Shown here: positions 36,417 through 45,677 of the stretch, piece after piece
Layout of the letters: each line of letters opens with the position of its first letter
Numbering within the stretch: position 1 is the stretch's first letter
Source: DATFQI01 sp963831105
GTDB lineage: Bacteria; Actinomycetota; Thermoleophilia; Solirubrobacterales; Solirubrobacteraceae
DNA: 64,000 nucleotides
Direction: 5' to 3'
Assembly (NCBI GenBank): GCA_963831105.1
Contig: CAWHOS010000004.1
Location: forward strand, 1 to 64,000
The notes under the pieces: generated by a model
Told to the model about the DNA's origin: nothing
Seen by the model: only the letters and a program-made list of their open reading frames with translations
Databases searched by the model: none
Made by a program: the position numbers and the translations under genes

Positions 36417-37322
36417 ATGACGTCGCTCTCGTACTCGGCCTGGAGCGCGACCTGCGACACGCTCCACGCCCACACCCAGGTGCTCGGGAAGATCGCGGTG
36501 ACGCTGGCGCCGCCGGAGCCGCAGCTCCAGCACGCCGCGCTGCGCCTGACCGCGCGCGGATGGGAGAGCCTGGCGCTGCCCGCCGGCGCCGGCGGCGCGA
36601 TCGTGGCCGGGCTCGACCTGCATGCGCACGAGGCGTTCGCGGAGCACTCGGACGGGCGCGCCGAGCGGGTGCCGCTCACGCCCGACCGGCCGGTCGCGGA
36701 CGTCACGGCGGGTCTCCTCGGCGCGCTGCGGTCCTTCGGCGTGGCGATCGAGATCGACCCGACCCCGCAGGAGGTCGCCTGGACGGTCCCGCTCGACGAG
36801 GACACCGAGCACGCGACCTACGACGTGGCGCAGGTGGCGGACTACTTCGCGGCGGCGACCCGGGCGGCGCTCGTGCTGGCGGAGTTCCGCGCGCCCTACC
36901 GCGGCCGCTCGACGCCGGTCAACGCCTGGTGGGGCTCGTTCGACCTCGCCGTCAACCTGTTCTCGGGCCTGCCCGCCGACCCGCCGTCGGACGACTTCAT
37001 CATGCGCAACTCGATGGACGCCCAGGAGTTCGCCGTCGGCTGGTGGCCCGGCGACCCGAACCGCGACGGAGCGGCCTTCTACGCCTACGCCCACCCGGCG
37101 CCCGAGGGCTTCGCCGGCGCCGAGCTCGAGCCCGCCGCCGCCCACTGGGACCCGGACCTCGGCTCGTACGTGCTCGAGTGGTCCGACTTCCTCGCCGCCG
37201 CGGACCCCCATGCGGCCGGGCTCGCCTTCGCGCGTTCCGCCTTCCGCCACGCGTGCATCGTCTGCGAGTGGGACCCGGACCTCCCCGCCAGCGCGCACGG
37301 CGACCCGCCCCCGGTCAGCTGA
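36417..37322 (+). CDS. DUF5996 family protein
   Basis: A 301-aa protein: WSATCDTLHAHTQVLGKIAV and an LRLTARGWESLALPAGAGGA segment, then EIDPTPQEVAWTVPLDEDTE, then FDLAVNLFSGLPADPPSDDF, then EFAVGWWPGDPNRDGAAFYA and a final EWSDFLAAADPHAAGLAFAR. This is the DUF5996 family, found widely in bacteria and with no known function. It has no signal peptide. Divergent to ligA with 41 bp between the starts. Confidence 0.85.
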   Translation: MTSLSYSAWSATCDTLHAHTQVLGKIAVTLAPPEPQLQHAALRLTARGWESLALPAGAGGAIVAGLDLHAHEAFAEHSDGRAERVPLTPDRPVADVTAGLLGALRSFGVAIEIDPTPQEVAWTVPLDEDTEHATYDVAQVADYFAAATRAALVLAEFRAPYRGRSTPVNAWWGSFDLAVNLFSGLPADPPSDDFIMRNSMDAQEFAVGWWPGDPNRDGAAFYAYAHPAPEGFAGAELEPAAAHWDPDLGSYVLEWSDFLAAADPHAAGLAFARSAFRHACIVCEWDPDLPASAHGDPPPVS

Positions 37323-37365
37323 GGCGTTTGCGGCAGCCGGCCGCCGGGCGTAGGCTCGTGCGGCG

Positions 37366-38328
37366 GTGAGTGCCACCCCTCACCTCCTGGAGCTGTGGCG
37401 GAGCGAGCTGCCGATCCAGCTCGCCCCGATGGGCAGCGTCAGTGCCACGCCGCGGCTCGCGCTGGCGGTCGCCGCGGCCGGCGGGCACTCGATGTACCCG
37501 GCCCTAGCGCTCCCGCCGCCGGCGCTGGAGCCCGTGGTCGGCGCGCTGGCGGACGCCGGAGCCGCGTTCGGCGTGAACTTCATCGTGCCGATGATGGCTC
37601 CGGGCTCGCTCGAGCTGGCGCTCGAGCGGGCGCCGTACGTGGACTTCTTCCTCGAGGACCCCGACCCGGCGCTGGTCGAGCGCGTGCACGCGGCCGGCGC
37701 GGTCTGCGGCTGGCAGGTCGAGACGGCGGAGGAGGCGCGCGCGGCCGAGGCGGCCGGCTGCGACGTCGTGATCGCGAAGGCGTGGGAGTCGGGCGGGCGC
37801 AAGCGCGTCGAGGGTCCGACGCTGCTGCCGCTGCTCGACGGCGTGCTCGACGCCGTCCCCGTGCCGGTTGTGGCGGCCGGCGGGATCGCGACCGCGCGGA
37901 GCGTCGCCGCCGCGCTCGCGGCGGGCGCCTCGGGCGTGCGGGTCGGCACGCGCTTCATCGCGGCGGCCGAGTCCGACGCCCATCCCGACTGGGTCGCCGC
38001 CGTGCTTGCCGCCCGGCCCGAGGACGCGGTCGTCAGCAACGCCTACAACGAGGGACTCACCCCGCCCGGCCCGCACCGCGTGCTGCGCGGAGCGCTCGAG
38101 GCCGCCGCCTCGCTCCCCGAGGGGACCGCCGCGACGCTGCGCCTGGCCGGCGCCGAGATCCCCGTGCCGCGGTTCGGCCCGCAGCCGCCGACCCGCGAGT
38201 CCAGCGGGGCGACGCACGCGATGGCCCACTACGCCGGCCAGTCGGCAGGAGCCGTGACGCGGATCCAGCCTGCCGCCGAGATCGTCGCCGAGCTCGCCGC
38301 GGGCGTCAGCGGCGCGACCAGGGGGTGA
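37366..38328 (+). CDS. Nitronate monooxygenase (2-nitropropane dioxygenase family)
   Basis: A 320-aa FMN TIM-barrel protein starting GTG. It reads APMGSVSATPRLALAVAAAG (FMN-binding start), then GVNFIVPMMAP, then CGWQVETAEEARAAEAAGCD, and VVAAGGIATARSVAAALAAG then GVRVGTRFIAAAESDAHPDW, the phosphate-binding end. These enzymes oxidise nitronates (propionate-3-nitronate type) to the aldehyde and nitrite. The usual active-site His is not obvious by eye, so the exact class is unconfirmed. Confidence 0.85.
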   Translation: MSATPHLLELWRSELPIQLAPMGSVSATPRLALAVAAAGGHSMYPALALPPPALEPVVGALADAGAAFGVNFIVPMMAPGSLELALERAPYVDFFLEDPDPALVERVHAAGAVCGWQVETAEEARAAEAAGCDVVIAKAWESGGRKRVEGPTLLPLLDGVLDAVPVPVVAAGGIATARSVAAALAAGASGVRVGTRFIAAAESDAHPDWVAAVLAARPEDAVVSNAYNEGLTPPGPHRVLRGALEAAASLPEGTAATLRLAGAEIPVPRFGPQPPTRESSGATHAMAHYAGQSAGAVTRIQPAAEIVAELAAGVSGATRG

Positions 38329-39142
38329 CCGGGCGCTCCCGGCGCTCGCCGTCGATCACCAGGTCGACGTGCTCCTGGAAGAACGCGATCCGGTCGGTCA
38401 CCTCGGCCGCCTCGCGCAGCGGCGCGATGTAGGTCCAGGCGACGTCCGGCGCCGCCGCGTGGGAGAAGTAGGACGCCTCGCCCTTGTAGGCGCAGAAGCT
38501 GCGCGTGTCGCTCGGCTGCAGCGCGTCCATGCGGACGTCCGCGGCCGGGAGGTAGAAGCGCACCGGCAGCGGCGGCTCGAACAGCAGGTACGGCGCGCTC
38601 GACTCCGCCAGCAGCTCCCCGTCGAGCTCGACGCGGACGTCGCGGGAGGCGTGGACGATGTCGATCCGGTGGAACGGGTCGCGCGGGTGGCCGACGTTGC
38701 GCTCGTCCTCCTCGAACCACGCGTCGACGCTCTGGAAGTCGACGATGAGGTAGCCGTCGAGGTCGGGATCGGCCGGCCGGAACGCGCGCGCCTCGCATCC
38801 GTCGTGGCGCAGCACCAGCGCCTCGCCCTCGGTGGAGCGCACCTCGAAGGGCACGCTCGGGTCGAGCACGATGCGGTCGCCCAGCCGCGGCGCTCCCATC
38901 GCCTCCACGCCGTGCCCGGCGACGTCCGACGACCCGTCCGGCGCGGGCACGACCTCCGCGTGCACGTCCGCCTCCGGAACGGCGTAGTCGGGCACGACGC
39001 GCCGCGGCTCCCAGACCAGCAGCGCGCGCCTGCTGTCGATCACCGTCGTGTCGCCGAGCACGCCGCGGATCCGCTTGTCGATCGGCTCGTGGCGCAACGC
39101 GGAGAGCTCGCGCATCAGCAGCTCGCGGAGATGAATGCTCAT
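38306..39142 (-). CDS. DUF427 domain protein (two copies)
   Basis: A 278-aa protein starting MSIHLRELLMRELSALRHEP after a GGGAGGA site 9 bases upstream. It carries two DUF427 beta-sandwich repeats: one around GDTTVIDSRRALLVWEPRRV to 150, one ending TRSFCAYKGEASYFSHAAAP then VAWTYIAPLREAAEVTDRIA. The family is of unknown function; single-copy forms are about 120 aa, so this is the common two-domain version. The stop overlaps the end of the nitronate monooxygenase gene. Confidence 0.88.
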   Translation of the reverse strand: MSIHLRELLMRELSALRHEPIDKRIRGVLGDTTVIDSRRALLVWEPRRVVPDYAVPEADVHAEVVPAPDGSSDVAGHGVEAMGAPRLGDRIVLDPSVPFEVRSTEGEALVLRHDGCEARAFRPADPDLDGYLIVDFQSVDAWFEEDERNVGHPRDPFHRIDIVHASRDVRVELDGELLAESSAPYLLFEPPLPVRFYLPAADVRMDALQPSDTRSFCAYKGEASYFSHAAAPDVAWTYIAPLREAAEVTDRIAFFQEHVDLVIDGERRERPVTPWSRR

Positions 39143-39238
39143 GACAGCCATCCTCCCGCCACCGGGTGCTCGCGGCAAGCTTGCCTCCGAGCGCGTGTTC
39201 TGAGAGGTTCGGAGTGTCCACGACAGAAGGGAGTCGGC

Positions 39239-39640
39239 ATGGCGGATCGAGCCGTATTCGTCGGGTTCGGGCAGCCGGTTCGCGGTCGCGAAGAGCGTGC
39301 CGTCGAAGTCTTCAACGAGTTCGTCGGCATGTTCGGGCGCATGCAGGCCGACGGGCGCATCGAGGACATGGACGTCGCCCTGCTGCGGTCCCACGGTGGG
39401 GACCTCAATGGCTTCTTCATGGTCCACGGCAGCGTGGAGCAGTGCTCGGCCCTCCAGATGGACGAGGAGTTCGAGCGCGCGATCGCCGACGCGGTGCTGA
39501 TCGTCGAGAACTTCGGCGTCGTTCCCGCCGTCACCGGCGTGGGCGTCGCCGAGCAGATGACGCTCTACACCGAGGCGGTGCAGAAGGTCGGCGTCGGCGG
39601 CCACGCCCTCGCCGGCGTCGGCGGCCACAACGGGGGCTAG
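39239..39640 (+). CDS. Protein of unknown function (133 aa)
   Basis: MADRAVFVGFGQPVRGREER and then AVEVFNEFVGMFGRMQADGR, then ALLRSHGGDLNGFFMVHGSV and FERAIADAVLIVENFGVVPA. An AAGGGA site precedes the ATG by six bases. The fold looks like a small alpha/beta dimer (ferredoxin-like, similar to ABM or NIPSNAP proteins) but no family is named. The C-terminus GGHALAGVGGHNGG is glycine-rich. It is convergent with ppc. Confidence 0.75.
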   Translation: MADRAVFVGFGQPVRGREERAVEVFNEFVGMFGRMQADGRIEDMDVALLRSHGGDLNGFFMVHGSVEQCSALQMDEEFERAIADAVLIVENFGVVPAVTGVGVAEQMTLYTEAVQKVGVGGHALAGVGGHNGG

Positions 39641-39664
39641 CCCGGGAACCGCGGCTGGGCGGCG

Positions 39665-42301
39665 CTACCCCGTGTTGCGCAGCCCGGCCGCGATCCCGGA
39701 GATCGTGGCGAGCAGGGCCTCGCGGTCGTGCTCGGCGCCCGCGCGCACTCGCGAGAGCAGCTCGACCTGGAGGTGGTTGAGCGGGTCCACCCACGGGTTG
39801 CGGTGCGAGAGCCGCTCGAGCAGGGCGGGCGTGGAGGCGAGCAGGCGCTCCTCGCCGGTGATCTCGAGCAGCCGGGCGCGCAACCCGCGCAGCTCGCCGC
39901 AGATCTGCTCCCACAGCCGCGTGCGCAGCTCCTCGTCGACGAGCCGCAGGTAGCCCGCCGCGACGCCGAGGTCGGTCTTGAAGAGCGCCATCTCGATCGT
40001 GTTGATCAGCGAGGAGAAGAACGGCCATTCCTCGCGCATCTCGCGCAGCACGGCCAGGTCCGCCTCCGCGAGCGCGGTGCCCGCGCCGTACCAGGAGGGC
40101 AGCAGCACGCGGTTCTGCGTCCAGGCGAACACCCACGGGATCGCGCGCAGCGCCTCGACCCCCGCGGCGACGCCGGCGCGCGACGGCGGGCGCGAGCCGA
40201 TGTTGAGCCGGCCGAGCTCGGAGATCGGCGTGATCTGCTCGAAGAAGCGCAGGAAGTCCTCGTCCTCGTAGACCAGCGCGCGGTAGACCTCGCGCGAGCG
40301 GGCGGCGAGGTCGTCGAGCGCGCTGCGCCACTCCGGCCGCACCTCGGTGCCGGCGCCGTTGGAGGCCAGCAGCACCGCCGAGGCGGTCTGCTCGAGCGAG
40401 CGCACCGCGAGCTCCGGATGCCCGTAGCGGGCGGAGATCGTCTCGCCCTGCTCGGTCAGGCGCATGCGCCCGTGGACGGTCCCGAACGGCTGGGCGCGGA
40501 TCGCCTGGTAGGAGCGCCCGCCGCCGCGCGACGTGGAGCCGCCGCGGCCGTGGAAGAGCTCGAGCGCCAGCCCGTGCTCGCCCGCCTGCCAGGCGAGCCG
40601 CTCCTGCGCGCGGTGCAGCGCCCACTGGCTGGCGACGAAGCCGGAGTCCTTGCCGGAGTCGGAGTAGCCGAGCATCACGCACTGGCGGTCCCCGTGCCAG
40701 CGCAGCGCGTCGCGGTAGGGCGCGCAGGCGTACAGCGTCTCCATCGTCTCGGGCGCATCCTCGAGGTCGGCGAGCGTCTCGAACAGGGGCACGAAGCGCA
40801 GCCGCGGCGTGCCGTGGCCGGCCTCGAGTCCGCCGCGCCGCGCCAGCCACAGCGCGGCGAGCACGTCGCTGGGCCGCTCGACCATCGAGATCACCATCGT
40901 CGGCACGGCGTCGCGGCCGTAGGCGTCGCGGGCCAGCGCGATCGTGTCGAGCACGCGCACGAGCTCGCCCGCCGGGCCCTCCGGCGGCCGGAACAGGCCC
41001 TCGCGGCCGCTCGCGATCGCCTCCTCGAGCACCGCGACCCGCTGCTCCTCGTCGACCGCGCCCGCGAAGCCGGGCAGCAGCGCGCCCGCCGCCTCGCGCA
41101 CGACGCCCGCCGACTGGCGCACGTCGAGGCTCGCGAGGTGGAAGCCGAACACGTCGACCTGCCACAGCAGCCGCCGGATCGCGCCGCCCGCGACGTGCTC
41201 TGAACCGAGGCACTCGCGCACCAGCCCGAGGTCGCGCCGCAGCTCCTCCGGGTCGGCGTAGCCGGGCTCGCGGCCCGCGGCGCGCAGCGTGTTCTCGAGC
41301 CGGTGCTCGACGAAGCCGAGCTTGGCCCGCAGCGGCTCCCACTTGCGGTGCGTGCGCCGCAGCACCGGGGCCGTGGGCAGCTCGCGCTCGTCGCGCTCGA
41401 GCGACTGCTCCAGCGCCGGCGTGACGACGACGCGGCGGTCCGCGTGCGAGTAGCGGCGCGCCAGCTCGCGCACCCGGTCGCGCAGCAGCCGCACCGCGGT
41501 GCGCCGGTGAAGCCGCAGCGTCCGCGCGAGCGTCTCCGCCCCGACCTCGGGGTGGCCGTCCATGTCCGAGCCGGCCCACGAACCGAAGGCCACGACGGGC
41601 GCCTCGACGCGCGAGCCGAACACGCGCTCGACCTCATCGAGCACCTCCGGCACGGCGTCGAACAGCGTCGACTCGAACACGAACAGGTTGCGGCGCACCT
41701 CGTCGTCGACCCGCGGCCGCGCGCGGCGCACCTCGTCGGTCTGCCACCAGATCGTGACGATCTCCTGGACCTCCGCGAGCGCCGCGCGGCGGCGGGCGCG
41801 GCCCGAGCGGGGGTCGTCGAGGCGGTCCAGCAGGTCCATCAGGTCGGCCTGGTGATCGAGCACGGAGCGGCGCGTCGCCTCCGTCGGGTGCGCGGTCAGG
41901 ACCAGCTCGAGGTGCAGCGCGCGCAGCGCCTCGGCGGCGTTGACGCCGGCGCGGGAGAGCAGCTCGGCGGTCTCGGCCAGCGACTCCCGCTGCTCCTCGC
42001 CCGAGGCGTCGTACTCGCGCCGGCGCCGGATCCGCTCGCGCTCCTCGGCGATGTTGGCGAGCTGCAGCTGGAGCGAGCACGCCCGGATGTAGGGCTCGAC
42101 CTCGTCGTCGCCGAGCCCCTGCAGGCAGTCCATCAGCGCCTCGCGAGCGTCCTCGTCACCTTCCCGCAGCTCGGCCGCGGTGCGGTGGATCCAGCGCACG
42201 CGGTCGGCGAACTCGCGGCCGTGCTGCTCGGCGAGCACGGCGTCGAGCGCGCGCGACAGGAGCTCGGTCTCGCGCGCGACGGGCGCGGCGGAGGCGGTCA
42301 T
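39665..42301 (-). CDS. ppc: Phosphoenolpyruvate carboxylase
   Basis: An 878-aa PEP carboxylase of full length. LELVLTAHPTEATRRSVLDH holds catalytic His138; further on VMLGYSDSGKDSGFVASQWA and LFHGRGGSTSRGGGRSYQAI carry the glycine-rich PEP-binding loop, and the end is the conserved GIAAGLRNTG. It makes oxaloacetate from PEP and bicarbonate, replenishing the TCA cycle. ATG at 42301. It stands alone, divergent from the secreted protein at 42381. Confidence 0.97.
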   Translation of the reverse strand: MTASAAPVARETELLSRALDAVLAEQHGREFADRVRWIHRTAAELREGDEDAREALMDCLQGLGDDEVEPYIRACSLQLQLANIAEERERIRRRREYDASGEEQRESLAETAELLSRAGVNAAEALRALHLELVLTAHPTEATRRSVLDHQADLMDLLDRLDDPRSGRARRRAALAEVQEIVTIWWQTDEVRRARPRVDDEVRRNLFVFESTLFDAVPEVLDEVERVFGSRVEAPVVAFGSWAGSDMDGHPEVGAETLARTLRLHRRTAVRLLRDRVRELARRYSHADRRVVVTPALEQSLERDERELPTAPVLRRTHRKWEPLRAKLGFVEHRLENTLRAAGREPGYADPEELRRDLGLVRECLGSEHVAGGAIRRLLWQVDVFGFHLASLDVRQSAGVVREAAGALLPGFAGAVDEEQRVAVLEEAIASGREGLFRPPEGPAGELVRVLDTIALARDAYGRDAVPTMVISMVERPSDVLAALWLARRGGLEAGHGTPRLRFVPLFETLADLEDAPETMETLYACAPYRDALRWHGDRQCVMLGYSDSGKDSGFVASQWALHRAQERLAWQAGEHGLALELFHGRGGSTSRGGGRSYQAIRAQPFGTVHGRMRLTEQGETISARYGHPELAVRSLEQTASAVLLASNGAGTEVRPEWRSALDDLAARSREVYRALVYEDEDFLRFFEQITPISELGRLNIGSRPPSRAGVAAGVEALRAIPWVFAWTQNRVLLPSWYGAGTALAEADLAVLREMREEWPFFSSLINTIEMALFKTDLGVAAGYLRLVDEELRTRLWEQICGELRGLRARLLEITGEERLLASTPALLERLSHRNPWVDPLNHLQVELLSRVRAGAEHDREALLATISGIAAGLRNTG

Positions 42302-42380
42302 CGCCTCGGATTGTCACAGCCCGCGTCTGAGAAGCGCATGCGGCGGGCACTCTCCCGGCAGTCGGAGAGGAGCGGCGGCG

Positions 42381-43778
42381 ATGGGCTGGATTCGGGCGTT
42401 TGGTGCGGCGGCGGTGCTGGCGGGGCTGTGGGCGGCGCCGGCGGCGGCGCAGAACCCGGGCTACGGCGGCGGGCGGCTGCCCTCGGCGGCGGTGCCGAAG
42501 GCGCGCTACGTGCCGACGGTCGGGATCGCCCTGCAGCCGCGCGGCGACCAGATGGCGTTGCGCTTCGACACCAGCCTGCGCTGCGGGCGCACGAGCTACG
42601 ACGTCGTCGGCCGCGCGCTCGCCGCGTTCGACGGGCGCGGCTTCACCGCCTCCGCAGCGCGCCGGCTGCGGATCCCCGGCGGGAGGATCGACTTCGCCTG
42701 GACGCTCGCCGGGCAGGCCGACGGGACCAACGCGTCCGGCACCCTGCGGGTCGCCGGCACGCGCATCACCGGCCGCCGCCGCACCGCGTGCGACCGCAAG
42801 CCGACCCGCTCCTTCGCCGCCCGCGTCGCCGCGCCCGCGCCGGGAGGCGCCCCGCGTCCGCCGGCGGGCGCCGCGTTCGGCGGCCTGAGCACGATCCGGG
42901 TCGCCGACGGATTGCGCGGACCCGTGGTGCTCAAGGCGACGAGCAGCGGTCGCCGGATCGCCGCGCGCTGGACCGCGTTCGCCTCCTGCCGCCGCGGCCC
43001 GCGCGCGGACCTCGTGAACTTCTCGCCCTCGATGCGGGTGCGCGCCGACGGCAGCTTCAGCCGCTCCGAGCGCTTCGCCGTCCGCTACGTCGACGCGCTC
43101 GTGCGCTACCGGGTCCGCTTCGCGGGCCGCGTGTCCGGCGAGGGCGCGGCCGGCAGGCTGCGCATGCGCGCCCGCGTCTACTCGCGCTCCGGTCGCCGGC
43201 TGATCACCCGCTGCGACACGCGCACCCGCAGCTGGACGGCCGGCCTGCTGCGCACGGTCCCGCCGGGGCCGGGCGGCGGCACCCCGCCGCCACCGGGCTC
43301 CCCCGCCCCGGCACCGACGCCGACGCCGACGCCGCGCAGCCCCGTCCCCGGCCAGTGGTCGCTGAACATGACCAGCGATCCGGGCGACTACATCGGGCAG
43401 GGCCGGACCTGGTCGCACGGGCCGCCCGCCGATCGCCTGAGGGTGAGCGCCGACCGCCGGCTGATCACCTTCAGCATGGACACCGACGCCGAGTTCCAGG
43501 GCGGCTGGTGGACCACCGACTTCGCCGCCCCACCCGGCCAGGACCTCGCCGTCGGCACGACCTACCAGGCCAAGCGCTACCCGTTCAACGACGGCTCGGC
43601 GGGCTTCGACCACGGCGGCAACGGCCGCGGCTGCAACACGCTCACCGCCACGTTCACGATCCACGAGCTGGCCTACGACCCCGACGGCACGCTGCGCACG
43701 TTCCGCGCCAGCTTCGAGCAGCATTGCGAGGGCGGTGAGCCCGCCCTGCGCGGCACGTGGGTCTTCCACGCCGCTTGA
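42381..43778 (+). CDS. Secreted protein, paralogue A, with an extra C-terminal domain
   Basis: A 465-aa secreted protein. MGWIRAFGAAAVLAGLWAAP with AAAQ cleavage is the signal peptide. The core (about 25-290) has GYGGGRLP, then TVGIALQPRGDQMALRFDTS, then a CG-containing strand and LRGPVVLKATSSGRRIAARW, then PSMRVRADGSFSRSERFAVR and a final SGEGAAGRLRMRARVYSRSG. A Pro/Thr linker (PTPTPTP near 315) joins a third domain of about 145 aa. The core is shared with 43847-44734. No family or catalytic motif is recognised. Confidence 0.75.
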   Translation: MGWIRAFGAAAVLAGLWAAPAAAQNPGYGGGRLPSAAVPKARYVPTVGIALQPRGDQMALRFDTSLRCGRTSYDVVGRALAAFDGRGFTASAARRLRIPGGRIDFAWTLAGQADGTNASGTLRVAGTRITGRRRTACDRKPTRSFAARVAAPAPGGAPRPPAGAAFGGLSTIRVADGLRGPVVLKATSSGRRIAARWTAFASCRRGPRADLVNFSPSMRVRADGSFSRSERFAVRYVDALVRYRVRFAGRVSGEGAAGRLRMRARVYSRSGRRLITRCDTRTRSWTAGLLRTVPPGPGGGTPPPPGSPAPAPTPTPTPRSPVPGQWSLNMTSDPGDYIGQGRTWSHGPPADRLRVSADRRLITFSMDTDAEFQGGWWTTDFAAPPGQDLAVGTTYQAKRYPFNDGSAGFDHGGNGRGCNTLTATFTIHELAYDPDGTLRTFRASFEQHCEGGEPALRGTWVFHAA

Positions 43779-43846
43779 GACAATCAAGTGGTCTGAGATC
43801 CTGCGGAAGCGGGCACCTCCCTCGCAACCGAGGAGGAGACGGAGCG

Positions 43847-44734
43847 ATGCGCAGGACGGTGGCCGGTGTGGTGCTCGTACTTGGTCTGGTCGCGGCTTCG
43901 CCGGCCGCGGCGCAGGAGTACGGCGGCGGGCGCTTCCCCGCGAAGCCGTCCGGGAGCTACACCCCGACGGTCGGCATCGTGCTCCAGCAGCGCGGCAGTC
44001 AGATGGCCATCCGCTTCGACACCTCGGTGAAGTGCCCCGGCTACCAGTACGAGATCACGGGGCGCAAGGTCGTGCCGTTCGACGGCCGCAGCTACGCGGC
44101 GAGTGGTGGCGCCCGCTTCGCGATCGGCACCCGGCGCGGCAACCACGTGCGCTACAGCTGGCGGCTTCAGGGCCAGACCGACGGGACGATCGCCTCCGGC
44201 CGGCTGGTGGTCTCCGGCACGCGCTTCATCAACGGCCGCCGGTCGTCGTGCAACCGCAAGCCGAGGCGGCGCTTCTCGGCGCGCGTCGCCGGGCCGGCGC
44301 CCGCCGGCTCGCCGAAGCCTCCGCCGCTGGCGGCGTTCGGCGGCCTCAGCGACGTGCAGATCACCGACGGGCTGCGCGGCCCCGTGCAGCTGAAGGTCAC
44401 GCGCTCGGGCAGGCGCGTCCTCTCGCGCTGGACGGCCTTCGCGACCTGCGGCCGCGGGCCGCGGGCGGACCTGACGAACATCACGCCGTCGATGCGCATC
44501 CGCGCCGACGGCAGCTTCAGCCGCTCCGAGCGGTTCCCGTTCCGCTACGCCGACGTGCTCGTCCGCTACCGCATGCGGTTCGCCGGGCGCGTCTCCGGCG
44601 AGTTCGCCAACGGGACGCTGCGGATGCGCACCCGCATCTACACCCGCAACGGCAAGCGGCTGCTCACGCGCTGCGACAGCGGCACGCGCAACTGGACCGC
44701 GGCGATGCTGCGCCCGATCGCGCCGGCGGGGTAG
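43847..44734 (+). CDS. Secreted protein, paralogue B
   Basis: A 295-aa secreted protein. MRRTVAGVVLVLGLVAASPA is the signal peptide. It matches the core of the preceding gene closely: YGGGRFPAKPSG, TVGIVLQQRGSQMAIRFDTS, RGPRADLTNITPSMRIRADG and SFSRSERFPFRYADVLVRYR. It lacks the linker and third domain. It is 68 bp downstream of its paralogue and in the same direction. The two likely arose by tandem duplication. Conserved Cys (about four) suggest disulfides. No known family. Confidence 0.75.
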   Translation: MRRTVAGVVLVLGLVAASPAAAQEYGGGRFPAKPSGSYTPTVGIVLQQRGSQMAIRFDTSVKCPGYQYEITGRKVVPFDGRSYAASGGARFAIGTRRGNHVRYSWRLQGQTDGTIASGRLVVSGTRFINGRRSSCNRKPRRRFSARVAGPAPAGSPKPPPLAAFGGLSDVQITDGLRGPVQLKVTRSGRRVLSRWTAFATCGRGPRADLTNITPSMRIRADGSFSRSERFPFRYADVLVRYRMRFAGRVSGEFANGTLRMRTRIYTRNGKRLLTRCDSGTRNWTAAMLRPIAPAG

Positions 44735-44744
44735 CGTCCCTGGC

Positions 44745-45674
44745 ATCGTCGTCGGCACCTGGAACCTGGAGAACCTGTTCCGCCCCGGCTCGGAGTTCGG
44801 GCCGCGCGACGAGACGACCTACGAGCGCAAGCTCGCCGGCCTGGCCGCGGTCATCGACGCGGCCGCGCCGGACGTGCTGGCCGTGCAGGAGGTCGGCGAG
44901 CCCGAGGCGCTCGCCGATCTCGTGGCGCGGCTGGACGGCGAGTGGGAGGTCGAGACCGGGACGGTCTTCGAGCCGGGCCACCCGATCCGCGTCGGCGTGC
45001 TCTCGCGGACGCCGGTGAGCGAGGTCGAGCAGGTCAGCGAGTTCCCGGCGCGTCTGCGGCCCGTCCAGGCCGACGACGCCGGCAACACGCTCCACGCGAT
45101 GCCGCGCGGCGCGCTGCGCGTCCGCACCGGCGGCCTCGACCTGGTGATCTGTCACCTCAAGTCGAAGCTGCTCACGTTCCCCGGCGGGCGCTTCTCGCCC
45201 CGCGACGAGGGCGAGCGGGCGCGCTACGCGGCATACGCGCTCCAGCGCCGCGGCGCCGAGGCGGCCACCGTTCGCGCAGCGGCCGACCGGCTGCTCGACG
45301 GCGCCGGGTCCGAGCGCCCGGTGGTGGTGCTCGGCGACCTCAACGACGAGCCGCAGGCGGCGACGACCCAGATCCTGCTCGGCCCGCCGGGCTCCGAGCT
45401 CGGCTCGGCGGGCTTCGACCGGCCCGACCGGGGCGATCCCTGGCGGCTGTGGAACCTCGCGCCCCTGATCCCCGAAGAGCACCGCTACACGCGCGTCTAC
45501 GCGGGCCGCCGCGAGGTGATCGACCACATCCTCGTCAGCCGCTTCCTCGTCACCCGCACGGCGTCCGTGGACACGGGCGGCGTGCAGCCCGAGTCGATCG
45601 GACCGGAGCCGCCCACGCGCAGCGACGCGGACGCCTCCGACCACGCACCCGTCTTCGCGCGCTTCGACGTCTGA
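44745..45674 (+). CDS. Endonuclease/exonuclease/phosphatase family protein
   Basis: An EEP-fold protein. GTWNLENLFRPGSEFGPRDE opens the fold; DVLAVQEVGEPEALADLVAR has the metal Glu; LVICHLKSKLLTFPGG the next conserved His/Lys; VVVLGDLNDEPQAATTQILL the Asp-Asn pair; and ASDHAPVFARF the catalytic Asp-His end. About 309 aa from 44745. The 5' end is a problem: no ATG, GTG or TTG is found in frame just before TWNLENLF, only ATC (44745) or a CTG inside the conserved part, so the start or a base is unclear. GTG at 44874 would lose essential residues. Confidence 0.75.
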   Translation: MVVGTWNLENLFRPGSEFGPRDETTYERKLAGLAAVIDAAAPDVLAVQEVGEPEALADLVARLDGEWEVETGTVFEPGHPIRVGVLSRTPVSEVEQVSEFPARLRPVQADDAGNTLHAMPRGALRVRTGGLDLVICHLKSKLLTFPGGRFSPRDEGERARYAAYALQRRGAEAATVRAAADRLLDGAGSERPVVVLGDLNDEPQAATTQILLGPPGSELGSAGFDRPDRGDPWRLWNLAPLIPEEHRYTRVYAGRREVIDHILVSRFLVTRTASVDTGGVQPESIGPEPPTRSDADASDHAPVFARFDV

Positions 45675-45677
45675 GCG

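Noticed and set aside
33385..36420. A 1011-aa plus-strand open frame over the HDOD and ligA genes.
   Set aside because: It is Arg/Val/Leu-rich with no motifs and is antisense to ligA.
39531..41579. A 682-aa minus-strand open frame over ppc.
   Set aside because: It is out of register with PEP carboxylase, which has all its motifs in the other frame.
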